Below, in pieces: positions 45,933 through 57,685 of a stretch of DNA of 64,000 nt. The stretch is from Brachionus manjavacas (taxonomy: Eukaryota; Rotifera; Eurotatoria; Ploima; Brachionidae). The translations under genes were made by a program, and so were the position numbers. Every line of letters begins with the position of its first letter. Positions within the stretch are counted from its first letter, which is position 1. A model generated the notes under the pieces. That model did not search any database. It worked only from the letters and a program-made list of their open reading frames with translations, and had not been told where the DNA came from. The DNA lies in NCBI GenBank assembly GCA_019054805.1, contig JAHQIY010000005.1:4571501-4635500 (forward strand), given 5' to 3'.

Positions 45933-46485
45933 TATATTATTTATCAAACACATCTCCATTAATGCTCATGAATGCTAATTTTATCTTTACAGAAAAACAA
46001 AAACTCTTTTTTTGGAATATTTTTTTTTTTTTCAAATTTAACTCGAAATCAGAAGAAGCTGGAAAAATTCAATATTTTATTAATCTATTATCAATAAATG
46101 AATGTTAATTTCTATAGAGAATTTGAATCAAATTTCTCTAATTAATAAAGAAAAATGAAAATAATGGCTGATAATAAGAGCCTTTGGCAAATTTTTAGAT
46201 AGCTTTGAATTATTTTTTAATTTACTTACCTATTTTCCATCAAATTTTAATAAAAAAAAAATTGTTTTCTCATTTTCTATTTTATAGTTCCTTTGTCTAT
46301 GTCGATATTTCCTAATTTTTTCAATTCAATACGAATAACAGTCATAAAAAATAATCTGAAAAATATTTCTTAGACAAAAAACATGAAACATTCTCAATTT
46401 TTTTTTCAATTCGAAATTTAATTAGAAAAAAAGTTATTCAGACTTTTAATTTTTTCTTTGTTTTTGTTATCTGAAATTTACAATG

Positions 46486-46781
46486 AAGAGTCCATATAGC
46501 CGAATGGTTTGCATGTTAGTCATGCAAGCAGAGGATCGAGGGTTCAAAACCCGCTGAGGGTGAAAAAATCTTCAAAATATCTTTGCAATACGGGGCGAAT
46601 GTTTTAAACCTCGTTCATCATAAAAATAGAGGAACCAGATTCGACTGGATAATTATTGCAGTGTAGATGATCAACTCAATGCATAAACCTCTGTGTCAGG
46701 TCGGACTCTTTGCTTAAAAAGGTACTAGAAAAGGAGATGAGTGCCTCCCCATTATCCACTAGGATAGAATAGGGACAGTTA
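46486..46781 (+). mobile_element. tRNA-derived SINE, full length, with 12-bp target-site duplication
   Basis: The 296-bp unit is bracketed by exact AAATTTACAATG copies at 46474-46485 and 46782-46793. The head has pol III promoter boxes: an A-box TAGCCGAATGG near 46497 and a B-box GGTTCAAAACC at 46541. Between them, TTGCATGTTAGTCATGCAA can form an anticodon-like stem. The acceptor stem does not pair, so it is not a functional tRNA. The body ends CATTATCCACTAGGATAGAA then TAGGGACAGTT, without poly-A; such SINEs usually borrow a partner LINE's 3' end for mobilisation. Other copies are at 45885 and 35452. Confidence 0.85.
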
Positions 46782-46793
46782 AAATTTACAATG

Positions 46794-47654
46794 CCAGATA
46801 TTTTTTTTCAGTTAAGAAATTTCTCTCTATTGAAACTTTTAAATTGCAGTTAATTTTTATAAAAAAAAATCCAAAATATTTTAATTGCATTTAGCTTGAT
46901 CACTTAACGTTTTATAATCACTTTATCTAACATCATTTTCATTGAATTTAAATCATATTGGTTTATTAAAAATATTAATTTATTTTCTGAGAATTATTAT
47001 GGAAATGGAAAAAGAATATTCCTTAGTTGATCTTACAAAAGATTCCCAACGAGGAAAGATACTCTAGGATCGAGTCTGCTATGAACACATTGAATAGTAA
47101 AATAAATATAATGGCTTTAATCAAAATTATGCTTTTAATAAGCTAAAACTCCTTTCAGTAGATACAAAATGTATATAATTTTTGAATGTTGTAACTACGC
47201 TCATTAAAATGAACCAATTAATCACCCAATTCAATTGAAAATTGTGTTTTTAAGATTACCAAAAAGATAAATTTTCGTTATTATAATAAATGTAGAATTT
47301 GTTATTCTTTTAAAAATTTCAAAAATTATTTTCTAATGCATTAATATAAAATTGCAGTATTTTTTTTCTTAAAAAAATTTATCAATTAATTGTTAATGCT
47401 TAAACATAAAATAACAATTTTTTTTTTCAAATTAATGCTAAATAATTTTAGAAACAAGTTAAATTCTTTGAGAAAAAAAGAACTTGAAGTACAAGTCATG
47501 ACTTAAATAGGACTTGATAATTCTCGGAGTTTTTTCCCTGACTTTTGCACAAGACCATTGGATTAAAAAAAAGAATAGTCTATCAGGATTCAACTGACTT
47601 TGTAGAGAATAAATAAAAATCATTACCAACTTTTAGCGAAATTAACTTATTTGA
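46794..47654. other. AT-rich DNA
   Basis: No coding motif recognised; ordinary low-complexity intergenic sequence. Confidence 0.5.
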
Positions 47655-47725
47655 ACGATTGTGGACCCCGAAATGAAGATCCAAGAGCTAAGCTCTGAAT
47701 TGCACTTGAAAGAATGCAAAAAGTT
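47655..47725 (+). repeat. Inverted-repeat partner of 50303-50375
   Basis: ACGATTGTGGACCCCGAAAT, then AAGATCCAAGAGCTAAGCTC and GAATTGCACTTGAAAGAATG, correspond to the reverse complement of 50303-50375 (ACGATTGTCCACACCGAAGT on the minus strand) with roughly one difference in seven. No coding meaning was found. Confidence 0.7.
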
Positions 47726-48162
47726 ACACGAAATATGCGACGGTCGTCGCAAAGCAGACTTTTGGTTCTGGCTGTAACATGTTGTCCGTTAAATTATATT
47801 AGTTGCTTTATTTTTCTAAGTTCAGCAAAAACTAAAAGTCAATTGCACATGAAACCTGACACACCATTTCCGAGTTATTTTAATCGTTCCTTATGTCTCC
47901 AGAGGGTGGTCCATGTTTTAGCAATAACCAGCTAAGCATTCATTTTAATAAATTAATTTTTTGTGAAATCAGAATATATCAGCTGACATTAAATGATATT
48001 AGGAATTAGATGATATCATTTTGCACCATTTTTTTTGCCAAAACCGGTATCAGCTAATATCAGATTCAATCATATGATATAAACTGATAACAAAGTCTTA
48101 TATTTTATTTTAATTTTCGAAAATATTTTGAGTTATTTAAAAAATTAAAAGTAATTAGATTG

Positions 48163-48228
<66 letters not shown>
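48163..48228. repeat. (AAT)n microsatellite, about 22 units
   Basis: An uninterrupted run of AAT units; the longest perfect simple repeat in the window. Confidence 0.95.
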
Positions 48229-48807
48229 GTCTACGACAGATTAGGATAATTTTAGTGTGTACCTCAGTTTGGTATAAATTAGAATTTTAAAAATTTTGTC
48301 CTTTCCTTTTAAATCCAATTTAGTAAAAATAAAGACTCAGAAATCTGATTACTCATTATTATATGTCTCAATGATATTCAACAATTGTCTATAAGATCAA
48401 CTATATATTTTGAATTCTTAAAATCTTATCTTTTTCTTACTTTCTTTTTCAATTCTTCTTTTTACTAACTAAGGTGTGTATCAATATATAGAATCCTGGA
48501 TCTTTTCTGGAAAAGAGTAGAAAATTAAAAATATAAAAAAAATATTCATTCCATTCCGATTTTTTTTTTTACTTTTTTAGCAAAACTATGTTTATCTTTA
48601 TCTTTAATAACGATGGGCTGAAAAGAAGGATGAAAATCCATTTTGAACTGTCCCGGAAAAAAAAATCCTTTTTTTGTTTTTTTTTCCAAACAATAGAAAT
48701 TATTATTATTATTATTATAAAAAAAAATAATTGATTTCAATTGATAAGCTAAAGATTTTTTGATTAATCTCTCACTATTAAATTCTTGATTAATTATTAA
48801 TTATTAA

Positions 48808-49046
48808 AAACAGAACCAAAGTATTAAAACTTATCGGGTCTCTATGTTAATATGTTTTTTATGCTTTTTTATTTTTTTTAAAATTATTTTTTCAGAACAA
48901 TATTCCTATTTTGAGATTTAATTAGGAAAAAAAATTTGATAAATTGTCTTGGATTTTTTGTTGACTTTAAATAATGAAAATAATTGCAGTTGTGAAATTT
49001 GGAGCAAAAAAAATAAAAATATAGCAAATCATTTTTTAAAATTAAA
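48808..49046. repeat. Repeat 'R', copy 1
   Basis: From ACAGAACCAAAGTATTAAAA to AATATAGCAAATCATTTTTT this block is repeated in the same orientation at 50505-50745, sharing AACTTATCGGGTCT, TCAGAACAATATTCC and GAAATTTGGAGCAAAAAAAA. It has a non-coding, A/T-run-rich interior. Confidence 0.85.
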
Positions 49047-50302
49047 AAATTAAGAAAATTTTGCACATTGAAACTTTAAAAAAAAAATAATTTTATAATT
49101 TTAATCGCAATTCTTTAAAGTTTTCCTTGAATTTATCTTTATGTTTCTACGTTAATTTAATTAAATTATACGAATTTTTATTTTTCTACCTTTTAATTCA
49201 TTCCCCTTGACTTATCTTTTCTAGTATAAGATGATGTGTAGTAAATTAAATAATAATAATAATGAAGATTTTTAATAAAAAAAGACAGTTCTTTTGCTAA
49301 AAAATTCTGCTGATATATTCTGATTTCACATGATATAAGCTAGGGGCTTTTACAAACCTGATGTCAGCACTGTTGTAGATTCAGGAGATTAAAACAAAAT
49401 AAGGTAATGTAATGCCCTGTATAGTCTTACTCCTAATCAGTTTTATAATGGTAAAATTTTAATTTGCAAAAAATTAAAATGAATTTATTAAAATTTACGT
49501 TTAGCTGCTTATGACAACTGTTTAAAAACTTGATGCCAGCACTGATGCCAGATCAATCACCATCTAATTAAAAAAACAGACTGAAGAAAAATGACTCAAG
49601 AAATTTGAAATATAATTTAAAGAACATCAATTGCTTGATTGAATCGAAGGGTTAATCGAAGAGTGAGAAAAAACATTCGAATATTTTTATTCAAAATTAA
49701 TGAATTGCTTTGTCATCAATAGATTAATGTTTAAATCATCAACATTTAAACTTTCGATTTTGAATAACATAAACTTAATTTTTTTAGAGTTTGTTTCAAA
49801 ATATCAATTATTTTAATTGAACAAATTGTTGTTAAATTTTTTCAAATAAATTTGTAAATAAAAAAAAACTAAATATTTTAATATTTTAAATTTTTTTTAT
49901 ATAATATTAAAATTTTAACATGAAATTAAATTAATTGAGTAATAATCAATCGTTTTAGACATGGACACTTGCATGCTGATCAACATTGAAATTAAATTTC
50001 AATTTCAATTTGGTCATTGCTGGAAGTCAACATGGTTTTTTTCTCAAATAAAGGTTTTTTTTTAAAAGAGTGGTTCTTCACTATTAAAAATATAGCAATA
50101 TCCAAGTCAACCGAAAGCTTCGGGTCGACTTTCGATAAATTCAACGGAAATGGAAAAAAAATAACTGTAAATAATCGAATATGATAATCTCTTTTTTTCT
50201 AAAATTTTTGAAATAGAAAAACAAGAAAGAGTGAAATTAAAAGCAATATGGCAAAATCTTCGTCAAAGAATTTTTTTTAATGTTAATTTCAGGCTTGTTT
50301 AA

Positions 50303-50375
50303 AGTCATGACTTTTGCGTTCCTTCAAGCGCAATTTAGAGCTAAGCTCTAGGATCTTAACTTCGGTGTGGACAAT
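50303..50375 (-). repeat. Inverted-repeat partner of 47655-47725
   Basis: The minus-strand sequence matches 47655-47725, including AAGATCCTAGAGCTTAGCTC and the internal palindrome GAGCTTAGCTC. Confidence 0.7.
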
Positions 50376-50504
50376 CGTGCAAATGATGAATTTGTATTTA
50401 AAAAAGATTAAATAAAATCTCTGATTAATTCTTCATTTTTATAAAAATAATATAAATTTATTAATCAAAATAGTTTAAAAAATGCTGAATCTAAAAGCTA
50501 AACT

Positions 50505-50745
50505 AATGAAAAACAGTACCAAAGTATGAAAACTTATCGGGTCTTTATGTTAATATGTTTTTAATGCTTTTTTATTTTTATTAAAATTATTTTTTCAGAA
50601 CAATATTCCTTTTTTGAGATTTAATAACGAAAAAAATTTTGTTAAATTGTGTTGGATTTTTTTGTGGATTTTAAATAGTGAAAATAATTACAGTGGTGAA
50701 ATTTGGAGCAAAAAAAATAAAAATATAGCAAAACATTTTTTAATT
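50505..50745. repeat. Repeat 'R', copy 2
   Basis: Second, direct copy of 48808-49046. It lies outside the candidate TIR element, so the repeat is not simply part of that unit. Confidence 0.85.
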
Positions 50746-53700
50746 TAAAAAAAGTTTTATTCTTTTTATTCTTAATTATAAATATTTTTAATCAATATGT
50801 TTAGTGCATAAAGCATTATGGAGAATAAATTCAATTCTAAAGAGTTGTATTTTAATATTGTAAGAAATTTAATTTATATTTAAAAATTTAATATTATATA
50901 TTTAAAAATCAAAATTCATGATATTTTATCAAGAATTTAGATTTTTTTTATTTGGGCAATTTAAATTATCTTTAATTTAATTCCTTTTTAATAGAATTTA
51001 GTCATTTTGTTTTTTAAATCTTTTAAAAATTCAGACTCAATAATTCGACTAATTACAATTATTTCATAATTTTTAATAAATAATTTTTGATATTATCATA
51101 AATTAATAATCATTAAATACTAAATTAAAAAATCATAATTTTCCAAATATTACAAAATTTGAAAAAAATTATTAGTTTGTATTTGCAGTAAAATTTTTTA
51201 TGATAATATGCTTTATGGTCAGAAATACAATTTTAGTAAAATAGTTTATTAGTTTTCGTATAAACATAATAAACTAAATCAATAGTATAAATTTAGATTC
51301 ATAAAAATGTATTAGAATCCAAGCAAGCTTAGTATTCCTTAAATTCTCATTTATTTGGGTTCGATTTCATTTCAACAACTTCTCCATAGAAAAATAAATT
51401 AAAAAGTTACCAAGATCTAGAGTCAATAATGGAATAATTTATGTCCTTTGTAAAAAAAAGAGACATTTAATTCCAATTTTCCAATAAGTTGTTTATTAGG
51501 ATTAAATAAAATATTTTAATTATTTTTTTGGTTAGTAAGCTTTCATTAAATAAGGAAGCTATTTCAATTTTTATTATACTCAAAATTACAAATCATGATT
51601 ATTCTTATAAAAATTAGATTTTTGTTAGATTGTTTTTATTAAGAAACTATTTGTAGTCCTAAGATTTGAATAGGCAATGTGAAAATTTTAAAAAGAATTA
51701 AAAATCAGGCCTTACAAAGTCAATCTCTATTAAATAATCATTTAATTTATGATAAATCTCAAAATTTTATTCAATCAAAATCTAAGTTTAATTTAGAATA
51801 AAAAAGAGCTTTTTTTTCGATTAAAAATCACATTTTGGTATCGTCATTTTAAATTTAGAAGAAAAATATTCTACAATTGGCATCAAAAAAGGTAATTAAC
51901 TGAATCTTTTAGTCCTTGAAAAGAATATTTTAATATGAAATATTTAATTTCATAGGAAAACTTAAAAATTGTTTAGTTCTAAGAGCGTGATTTATTAAAA
52001 AGGTAAATTTTAAAATAAATTGAATGAAAATTTGGCAAAAAATTTATGCTTAACTAGAGCTAAATTTTAAATCAATTCCCACACATTGTTAACTGGAGAA
52101 AGTATGCGTCATTTTAAAAAATAATTCATTTATATTTATTTTTCAGTGGCGTCTAAAAACATTTAAGTCTGATGATATTTTTTTCAAATCCTAAATAAGT
52201 AAAATAATTCCTATTACGCAATAAATGATAAAAATATGATTTTAATTATTAGTTAAATACATTCAAATTTATTTTTTTTCATCAGTGAAATTACCTCAAG
52301 TCTAGGGTATGACTTAAAACGATTAGGAAAGCTAAAATGAAATTCGAGCAAAGCGTCTTTTGATGTAAATGATTAAGACAGTCTCAAAAAATCATACACT
52401 CGGTAAAAAATGGATTACTAAGGTTAATCAAACTAAAAAAGTTTTAATTAAATTAAATAATTATAAAAGGTTAATAAAAGGTGCTTAGTTCCATTTTTTA
52501 CAAAAGTATTGATTTTCTGAGCGATTGATTCAAAAATTTAATTTCACAAAAAAATTATAATTTTTCGTTCTACGTTGGTGTAAAAAGAGAAGCCTTTTTA
52601 GATAATATGAAAATCGAATTTTTTTCAATTTAAATACCGACTGCTTTAGAATAAGTGTACTTAAAAATCATATTAAAAAAACATCGTTCTTATTGAGAAA
52701 TTTCTAAAAAGATAAGAATGTCATTTCTATAAAATTAGTTAAAAATTAATTTTTAAATTGAATGGAAATAATAAAGACAAATAAGAAATTCAAGTATAGC
52801 ACCTTAGATATAATTAATGAAGGCAAATACTTGATGTGACTTTTAAAAAAAATAATTCTTAAATAATTTCTAAATTAAATTTAATTTCAATATTTTGTTT
52901 TTCTTAATCTAAATATTAACTTTTTATTGTTTCATACTTTCGTTTGTTGTAAATTTATAAATGACAATTTTTTTTTAATATCAATTAAATAATAAATAAA
53001 TCAAAATACCTGGTCACTCAGAATATATATTTTATCACTATTAAGCAGATTTTTATGGGTCTTAATCTAAGATGTGTTTATTTGTAAAAAGTCTAAACAA
53101 AAAGTGATGGCTAAAAAAAGGGACCATAAATTGAAATATTTTTGAGTTTTTCACTATTTGTGTATTTCGTCCCCGGTTTCTCTCTTCGCTATAGTTTAAA
53201 AATTCTATACCGATATAGTGTAAAACTGATAAATTATGAATTATCTTCAAATATTGATGACCAAATTTATACAGTTAAAAAAATTACTGTTGATCTTTCC
53301 TTAAAAATGGTCCTTCAAGGTTTTTAAAAATCTAAATTAAGAATTTTAGGTGAGTAAATCCTAATGAGATAGTGCTAATTTTGGACGGCCAAATCATATT
53401 TTGATTCAGACTTAAGTTATTCAAATTTAAGCTATTTTATTTTTAAATTTCCAGGGAGCCATAAAAATAAATTAGTTATCTGAAAATAAAAAAATATTAA
53501 ATGTATGTTCTTTAAATCTTAAATTATAGAGATTTTTATTTGGATATTAATTGCAAAATTTGGATTTATTTTAAATCTCATAGACCACGAATGATGTCAA
53601 AAATTTAAATAATTTAGCAAATTTAATTTTCCATAAGTATATCTTATCATGCCGTCTATCTTACACCTTTGACATTTTTATTTTTTAATAATCATCAAAT

Positions 53701-54239
53701 ATTTTATTCAGGAATTCATTTTCAATGCACGCAAAATATCAAATCTAAATAATTTGTAATTAAAGCTTTTTGCGTAAATTTTATCCAATATTAATGCGGA
53801 AACGTGATTTTATAATAAATTTTATGTCAAATTTGTTTTAAAAATTTAAATTTCATCCATATTTTGTTGCTAGGATGAAAGCATTTGATTTTTTTTCTAA
53901 ATTTTCAAGTAAGTCATGAACAGATGAAAATTTTTGATGCTGGCGGTAAAACTTATCAAATTGAATCTTTGCAGACACAGAATGTCATGCTGAGTTTTGA
54001 TTTAAATTTTTTATTTAATTGAATCAATAGAAACGCCTGGTTACAAAAAAGAATAATTTAATTTTTTTTTAAACTTGTTTAGAATAGAATATTCGGCTCA
54101 TTAGAACGAAAAAATCTAAACTATTCAAATTAAATGAGAAAACGTCTTCTAGTCGAATACCAGAATAAATATGAAACTAGCTCTATTCATTTAAAAAGTA
54201 TAAAGCAATAAATAGAAAAAAAATAATTGACTTAATCAA
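50746..54239. other. Gene-poor AT-rich DNA upstream of the kinase
   Basis: No coding motif, splice-supported exon or repeat end recognised in 3.5 kb. Short open frames near 53062-53327 on both strands have no family resemblance. Confidence 0.55.
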
Positions 54240-55364
54240 ATGTCGAGTTTATTAACCCGAGCGCCAAGGGCTTCCGTAGAGAGTCTTGAAGATTTGAGCG
54301 ATATTCTCAATGAAAAGTGCAGTGTCAAAGAAGAGCCACTATTAGAGCCTTCATTTGAGTACAAGGGATACTACAGATTTGGTAAAATTTTGGGCAAAGG
54401 AAGCTTTGGCACCGTAGTTGAGGCATTCAGAAAAGCAGATGATAAACCGATAGCTTTGAAATTTTTCCAAAAAAAAGCCATTCATAAATGGATACCAGAA
54501 ACAGCTGTCCTAGACTCAAAGGTCGATTTCAATCTGATTAACAAAAGTGATTTTTTTTCCAGTTTTGACAAAAATCGTCTTATTCCGTCCGAAGTGGCTT
54601 GTTTATTACGAGCCAGTAAGCTAGATGGAATTGTTAAAATTTTAGACTATATACCTCAAAATGATGAAATAAATTTAACACAAGAATATGAAAGTTCCTC
54701 ATCGGACACTTCGGATTCGGATGCCAGAGGCAATAGCTTAATTTGCATTGTTTTGGAAAGGGATCCAGAAGAAATTTGTTTATTTGATTATTTGATTCAA
54801 ATGGACTATTTGGATGAGGATGAAGCTAGGATCATTTTCAAACAAATTGTTGATACAAGTTTTAATTTGTTGCAAAATTTTATATTCCATGGAGATTTGA
54901 AATCGGAAAATATTTTAATTAACCCAAGTACTAAGAAAATAAAGATAATCGACTTTGGCTCTGCTCAAATTAACGATATTAATTCTGCCTCCGAGTCAGC
55001 AACTCGAATTTCCAAGCGAGCCAGTTTCAGTAAATGTAAACCTCAAGCTGTCATGACCAAACCAGTCAGAACCTTCCGCGGAACACATCTGTACAAACCA
55101 CCCGAATTTATTATAAACCATTGTTTTTATCCTCGGCCCTCAACTGTATGGACTTATGGCATCATTTTGTATGACATGCTATGCGGTCATTTTCCATTTG
55201 ATAAAGATTCAGATATTTTAACTCATCAAGACAAAGAAATCGAATTCAAAAGAACCGATTTGAGTGAAAGTCTAAAAGACTTGGTCAAGAAATGTCTAGC
55301 GTTTTATGTCGCTGACCGAATTGTAATGGAAAATGTCCTAACCCATTCCTGGCTGAATGGTTAG
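54240..55364 (+). CDS. PIM-like serine/threonine kinase, single exon
   Basis: An uninterrupted 374-residue frame encodes a protein kinase. Glycine loop LGKGSFGTVVEA (residues 51-62), ATP lysine K74 in IALKFF, catalytic loop HGDLKSENIL (217-226), DFGSAQ (238-243), RTFRGTHLYKPPEFI activation/APE-equivalent segment, VWTYGIILYDMLCGHFPF (subdomain IX) and DRIVMENVLTHSWL near the end. The PPEFI, LYDMLCGHFPF and DFGSA wording matches PIM/PASK kinases (PIM: SPPEWI, LYDMVCGDIPF, DFGSGA). HRD is HGD: the catalytic Asp D219 remains, but the Arg that binds phospho-activation loops is Gly. An acidic serine-rich insert (ESSSSDTSDSDARG) lies in the N-lobe. AATAAA is at 55491. The lack of introns suggests a retrogene or intron loss; the frame is intact, so it is probably functional. 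Confidence 0.88.
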   Translation: MSSLLTRAPRASVESLEDLSDILNEKCSVKEEPLLEPSFEYKGYYRFGKILGKGSFGTVVEAFRKADDKPIALKFFQKKAIHKWIPETAVLDSKVDFNLINKSDFFSSFDKNRLIPSEVACLLRASKLDGIVKILDYIPQNDEINLTQEYESSSSDTSDSDARGNSLICIVLERDPEEICLFDYLIQMDYLDEDEARIIFKQIVDTSFNLLQNFIFHGDLKSENILINPSTKKIKIIDFGSAQINDINSASESATRISKRASFSKCKPQAVMTKPVRTFRGTHLYKPPEFIINHCFYPRPSTVWTYGIILYDMLCGHFPFDKDSDILTHQDKEIEFKRTDLSESLKDLVKKCLAFYVADRIVMENVLTHSWLNG

Positions 55365-55794
55365 AGATTCAGGGATTTTGTTAAGCCAAAAATATGTACT
55401 AAAGACAACAAAAGTAATTCTAGATAATTATTTTTTTAACTCGTTAATCATTTGAATTCATTGAATGAATTAATTTTGTGAGTTAAATTTAATAAATTGT
55501 TTGTTAAAATTTATTTTTTTTTCAATAATGTTAAAACAAATTAGCCTTCATGTCAATTTATCAGTATATTTAATTGTTTGAAATCGAATATATAAATAAT
55601 ATTAAATTTAGTTGAAAATTTAATTTAATTTTTTTTTAATTAAAAGCTAATTACTTCTGAATTGACGCATTTTGATTACGTAAATTGAAGATTTACAAAA
55701 AAACTAAATTTAGAATATCTTAATTATCCCATTTTGTGTTTTTAAAGGTTTTGTTAATTAATTAAACAATTTTTTTTGGGTCATATATAATTAA

Positions 55795-56071
55795 AAGAAA
55801 ACGGTTTCGAATCAAGATATATTGAATACCCAACTCCATTGTGTAATTGCTACCTTACTATTTCTTCTTTTTTTCCTGAAACTTGAACTATTTAAACATA
55901 TGCCACATGTAACAATCTTTTCCAATTTATGTCTTTTCAACTTTCATTTTTTTTAGCTTATTTACTCTATTTTTATTTTATTTTATTTTTTTATTTTATT
56001 TTTAATTTATTCTGAAGGAACTTTAGCTCGGTACAGAAAACAAATAAATAAATAAATAAATAAAATAATAA
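55795..56071 (+). mobile_element. 5'-truncated LINE (family T)
   Basis: Begins in the ORF2 end (GAATCAAGATATATTGAATA, then CCCAACTCCATTGT, matching 57170-57200 of the longer copy), runs through the pyrimidine-rich 3'UTR and the terminus TTCTGAAGGAACTTTAGCTC with an (AAAT)n tail at 56041-56065. Confidence 0.8.
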
Positions 56072-56724
56072 TTAAAATCAACCTTGACCTTAAAATTAAT
56101 GAAAGCAATTTAAATAACGAGAAACCATGTATTGTCGATATGAATGTCAATTTCTTATGGCTCATTTTTCTCATTTTGCTCATTTTGCCTAAATTCGTTG
56201 TTTTTGACTTTAAAAAACCATAGTTTAATCAAAAGAGAGACTTCGCCAGACGTCTTTAGCTTTGGAAAGAAAGGACGAATAGTAAGATGGCGATTACACA
56301 ACGGAGTCAGTATTGGCATGATATAATTTAGATTTAATCAATTTGATTTTGCAAAATTGTCTGCTTCTTGTTCATACGGATGAATGGGTTAGGAAGGAAA
56401 ATAATGTGCTCAATTTTGTTACTTTTAATCAATTTTTAATCATTGATGAATCATTTATTAGAAATAATCAATGACTTTTTAATCTTTTTTAAATATTTTT
56501 GAAAAATTCTATAAATAACAAATTTTATAGAATTTATTCAACTTTTTGACACCAAAGATCAACTAATGGTTTCTATATACTTTTAAACCAAGCTTAGAAG
56601 GTTAAGTCAAACTAACGAAGAGCAAAATGAATAAAACGAGCAAAATGAAAAAAATGAGTTAAATGTGTAGAACTCTAACCTAAAGTATAAAAATGATAAC
56701 TCTTTTCATAGTAAGTCATATTAA

Positions 56725-57378
56725 CAGCCACCGTCAATAGGTGCGAGAAACAAAGTGAAATTTTTAGGCATCACGCTCGACTCAAAACTTACATTTGGTT
56801 CAATGGTCGATGAATTGAAAGAGCACTGCAATTCAAGACTTAACTTAACTTAAATAAGATATCTGTCAAATAGAATATGGGGTCTAAAACAAAACAGGAT
56901 CAATCTTGGATTATTCTTTTTCTTGTTTAAATTCATTCTCAGAAACCAACCAAAAAAAATACAAGTTATTCAAAATTCAGAAGTTCGATCTATTTGGAAG
57001 CTGAAAAATGTTTCCCACTCCAATATTATGCACCAAGAGGCTTTCAATAGACCTAAACTACTAACAGTTTCGAATCGACTTTTTGAGTTGAGTGAGAGAT
57101 ATGTTAGGGCATGTTTGAGTCATTCTGTTACATTGGTCGTCAGACTGGTGGAAGATAATAGAGAAGGTTTTGAATCAAGATTTATCGAGTATCCAACTCC
57201 ATTGTATAACTTCTACCTTACAATTTTTTCTTTTTTTCCTGAACTATCAAATATTTAAGCATGTATAGTTATCTCAACATTTCATTTAAATTTTTTTCTT
57301 ATCATTTTTTTTTGTTTTATTATAGTCTGAAGGAGCATTAGCTAGGTAAGATAAACAAATAAATAAAATAAATAAATT
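56725..57378 (+). mobile_element. 5'-truncated LINE (family T), longest copy
   Basis: Reads KVKFLGITLDSKLTFGSMVD (RT thumb), a broken segment, then in the 111-residue frame 56923-57258 IQVIQNSEVRSIWKLKNVSH, LLTVSNRLFELSERYVRACL and GFESRFIEYPTPLYNF, the C-terminus of ORF2. The 3'UTR and TCTGAAGGAGCATTAGCTAG terminus follow, with an AAATA-type tail to 57378. A stop near 56850 and the truncation make it inactive. Confidence 0.85.
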
Positions 57379-57398
57379 TGTATGTGGTTTATTGCAGA

Positions 57399-57635
57399 TT
57401 CGACTTTAGCGCTTCAAGTGTGTTTGAAAGTTCAATCGAAATAAATGCTGACTTATTCAAGCTTGAAGATGTCTAGAAATTGCCAGAGACAAGAAGGTCC
57501 TCGATATTTAGATCTCATTTTTTCCCAGACGATTTTTACAAGGAATTACTTCTAGATTATTTCGAAGCTGTACAAATGAATGGTCTCAAAGTTGAATTAA
57601 CCGAACGAGCCAGCAAAACGAAGAATCAACTATGA
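57399..57635 (+). pseudogene. Unrecognised coding-like fragment with one in-frame TAG
   Basis: After a good acceptor (TTTATTGCAG at 57388-57397), a frame of 79 codons reads FDFSASSVFESSIEINADLF, KLEDV, TAG, then KLPETRRSSIFRSHFFPDDF, YKELLLDYFEAVQMNGLKVE and LTERASKTKNQL to TGA at 57635. The amino-acid composition and codon use look protein-like on both sides of the TAG. It sits directly right of the LINE tail at 57378, so the rest of the gene may have been displaced by that insertion. Family unknown. It could be a last exon of a broken host gene or part of another element. Confidence 0.4.
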
Positions 57636-57653
57636 CTTTTTTATTATACTTAT

Positions 57654-57685
57654 AAATAACGATGTTTTACTCAACATCGTTATTT
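57654..57685. repeat. Perfect 13-bp hairpin, 6-nt loop
   Basis: AAATAACGATGTT pairs exactly with AACATCGTTATTT across TTACTC, 18 nt after the stop of the preceding fragment. The phrase AAATAACGAT recurs near 58760. Confidence 0.75.

Larger units (their letters stand above)
47961..49331. mobile_element. Candidate TIR element (about 1.37 kb)
   Basis: TGTGAAATCAGAATATATCA at 47963 recurs in reverse complement at 49308-49331 (TGATATATTCTGATTTCACA), giving a near-perfect ~24-bp terminal inverted repeat. Subterminal GATATCA/TGATATC strings cluster near the left end. The interior contains a long (AAT)n microsatellite and repeat 'R' (48808-49046). No transposase frame is present. Confidence 0.5.

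Noticed and set aside
46486-46560. A functional tRNA gene (A- and B-boxes, anticodon-like stem)
   Set aside because: The acceptor ends do not pair and the unit continues to 46781 between target-site duplications; it is a SINE head.
47714-47935. A 73-residue plus-strand open frame in a richer patch
   Set aside because: It overlaps the inverted repeat at 47655-47725 and has no recognisable motif or splice context.
48163-48228. (AAT)n run as a CRISPR-like or structured array
   Set aside because: It is a perfect trinucleotide microsatellite with no spacers.
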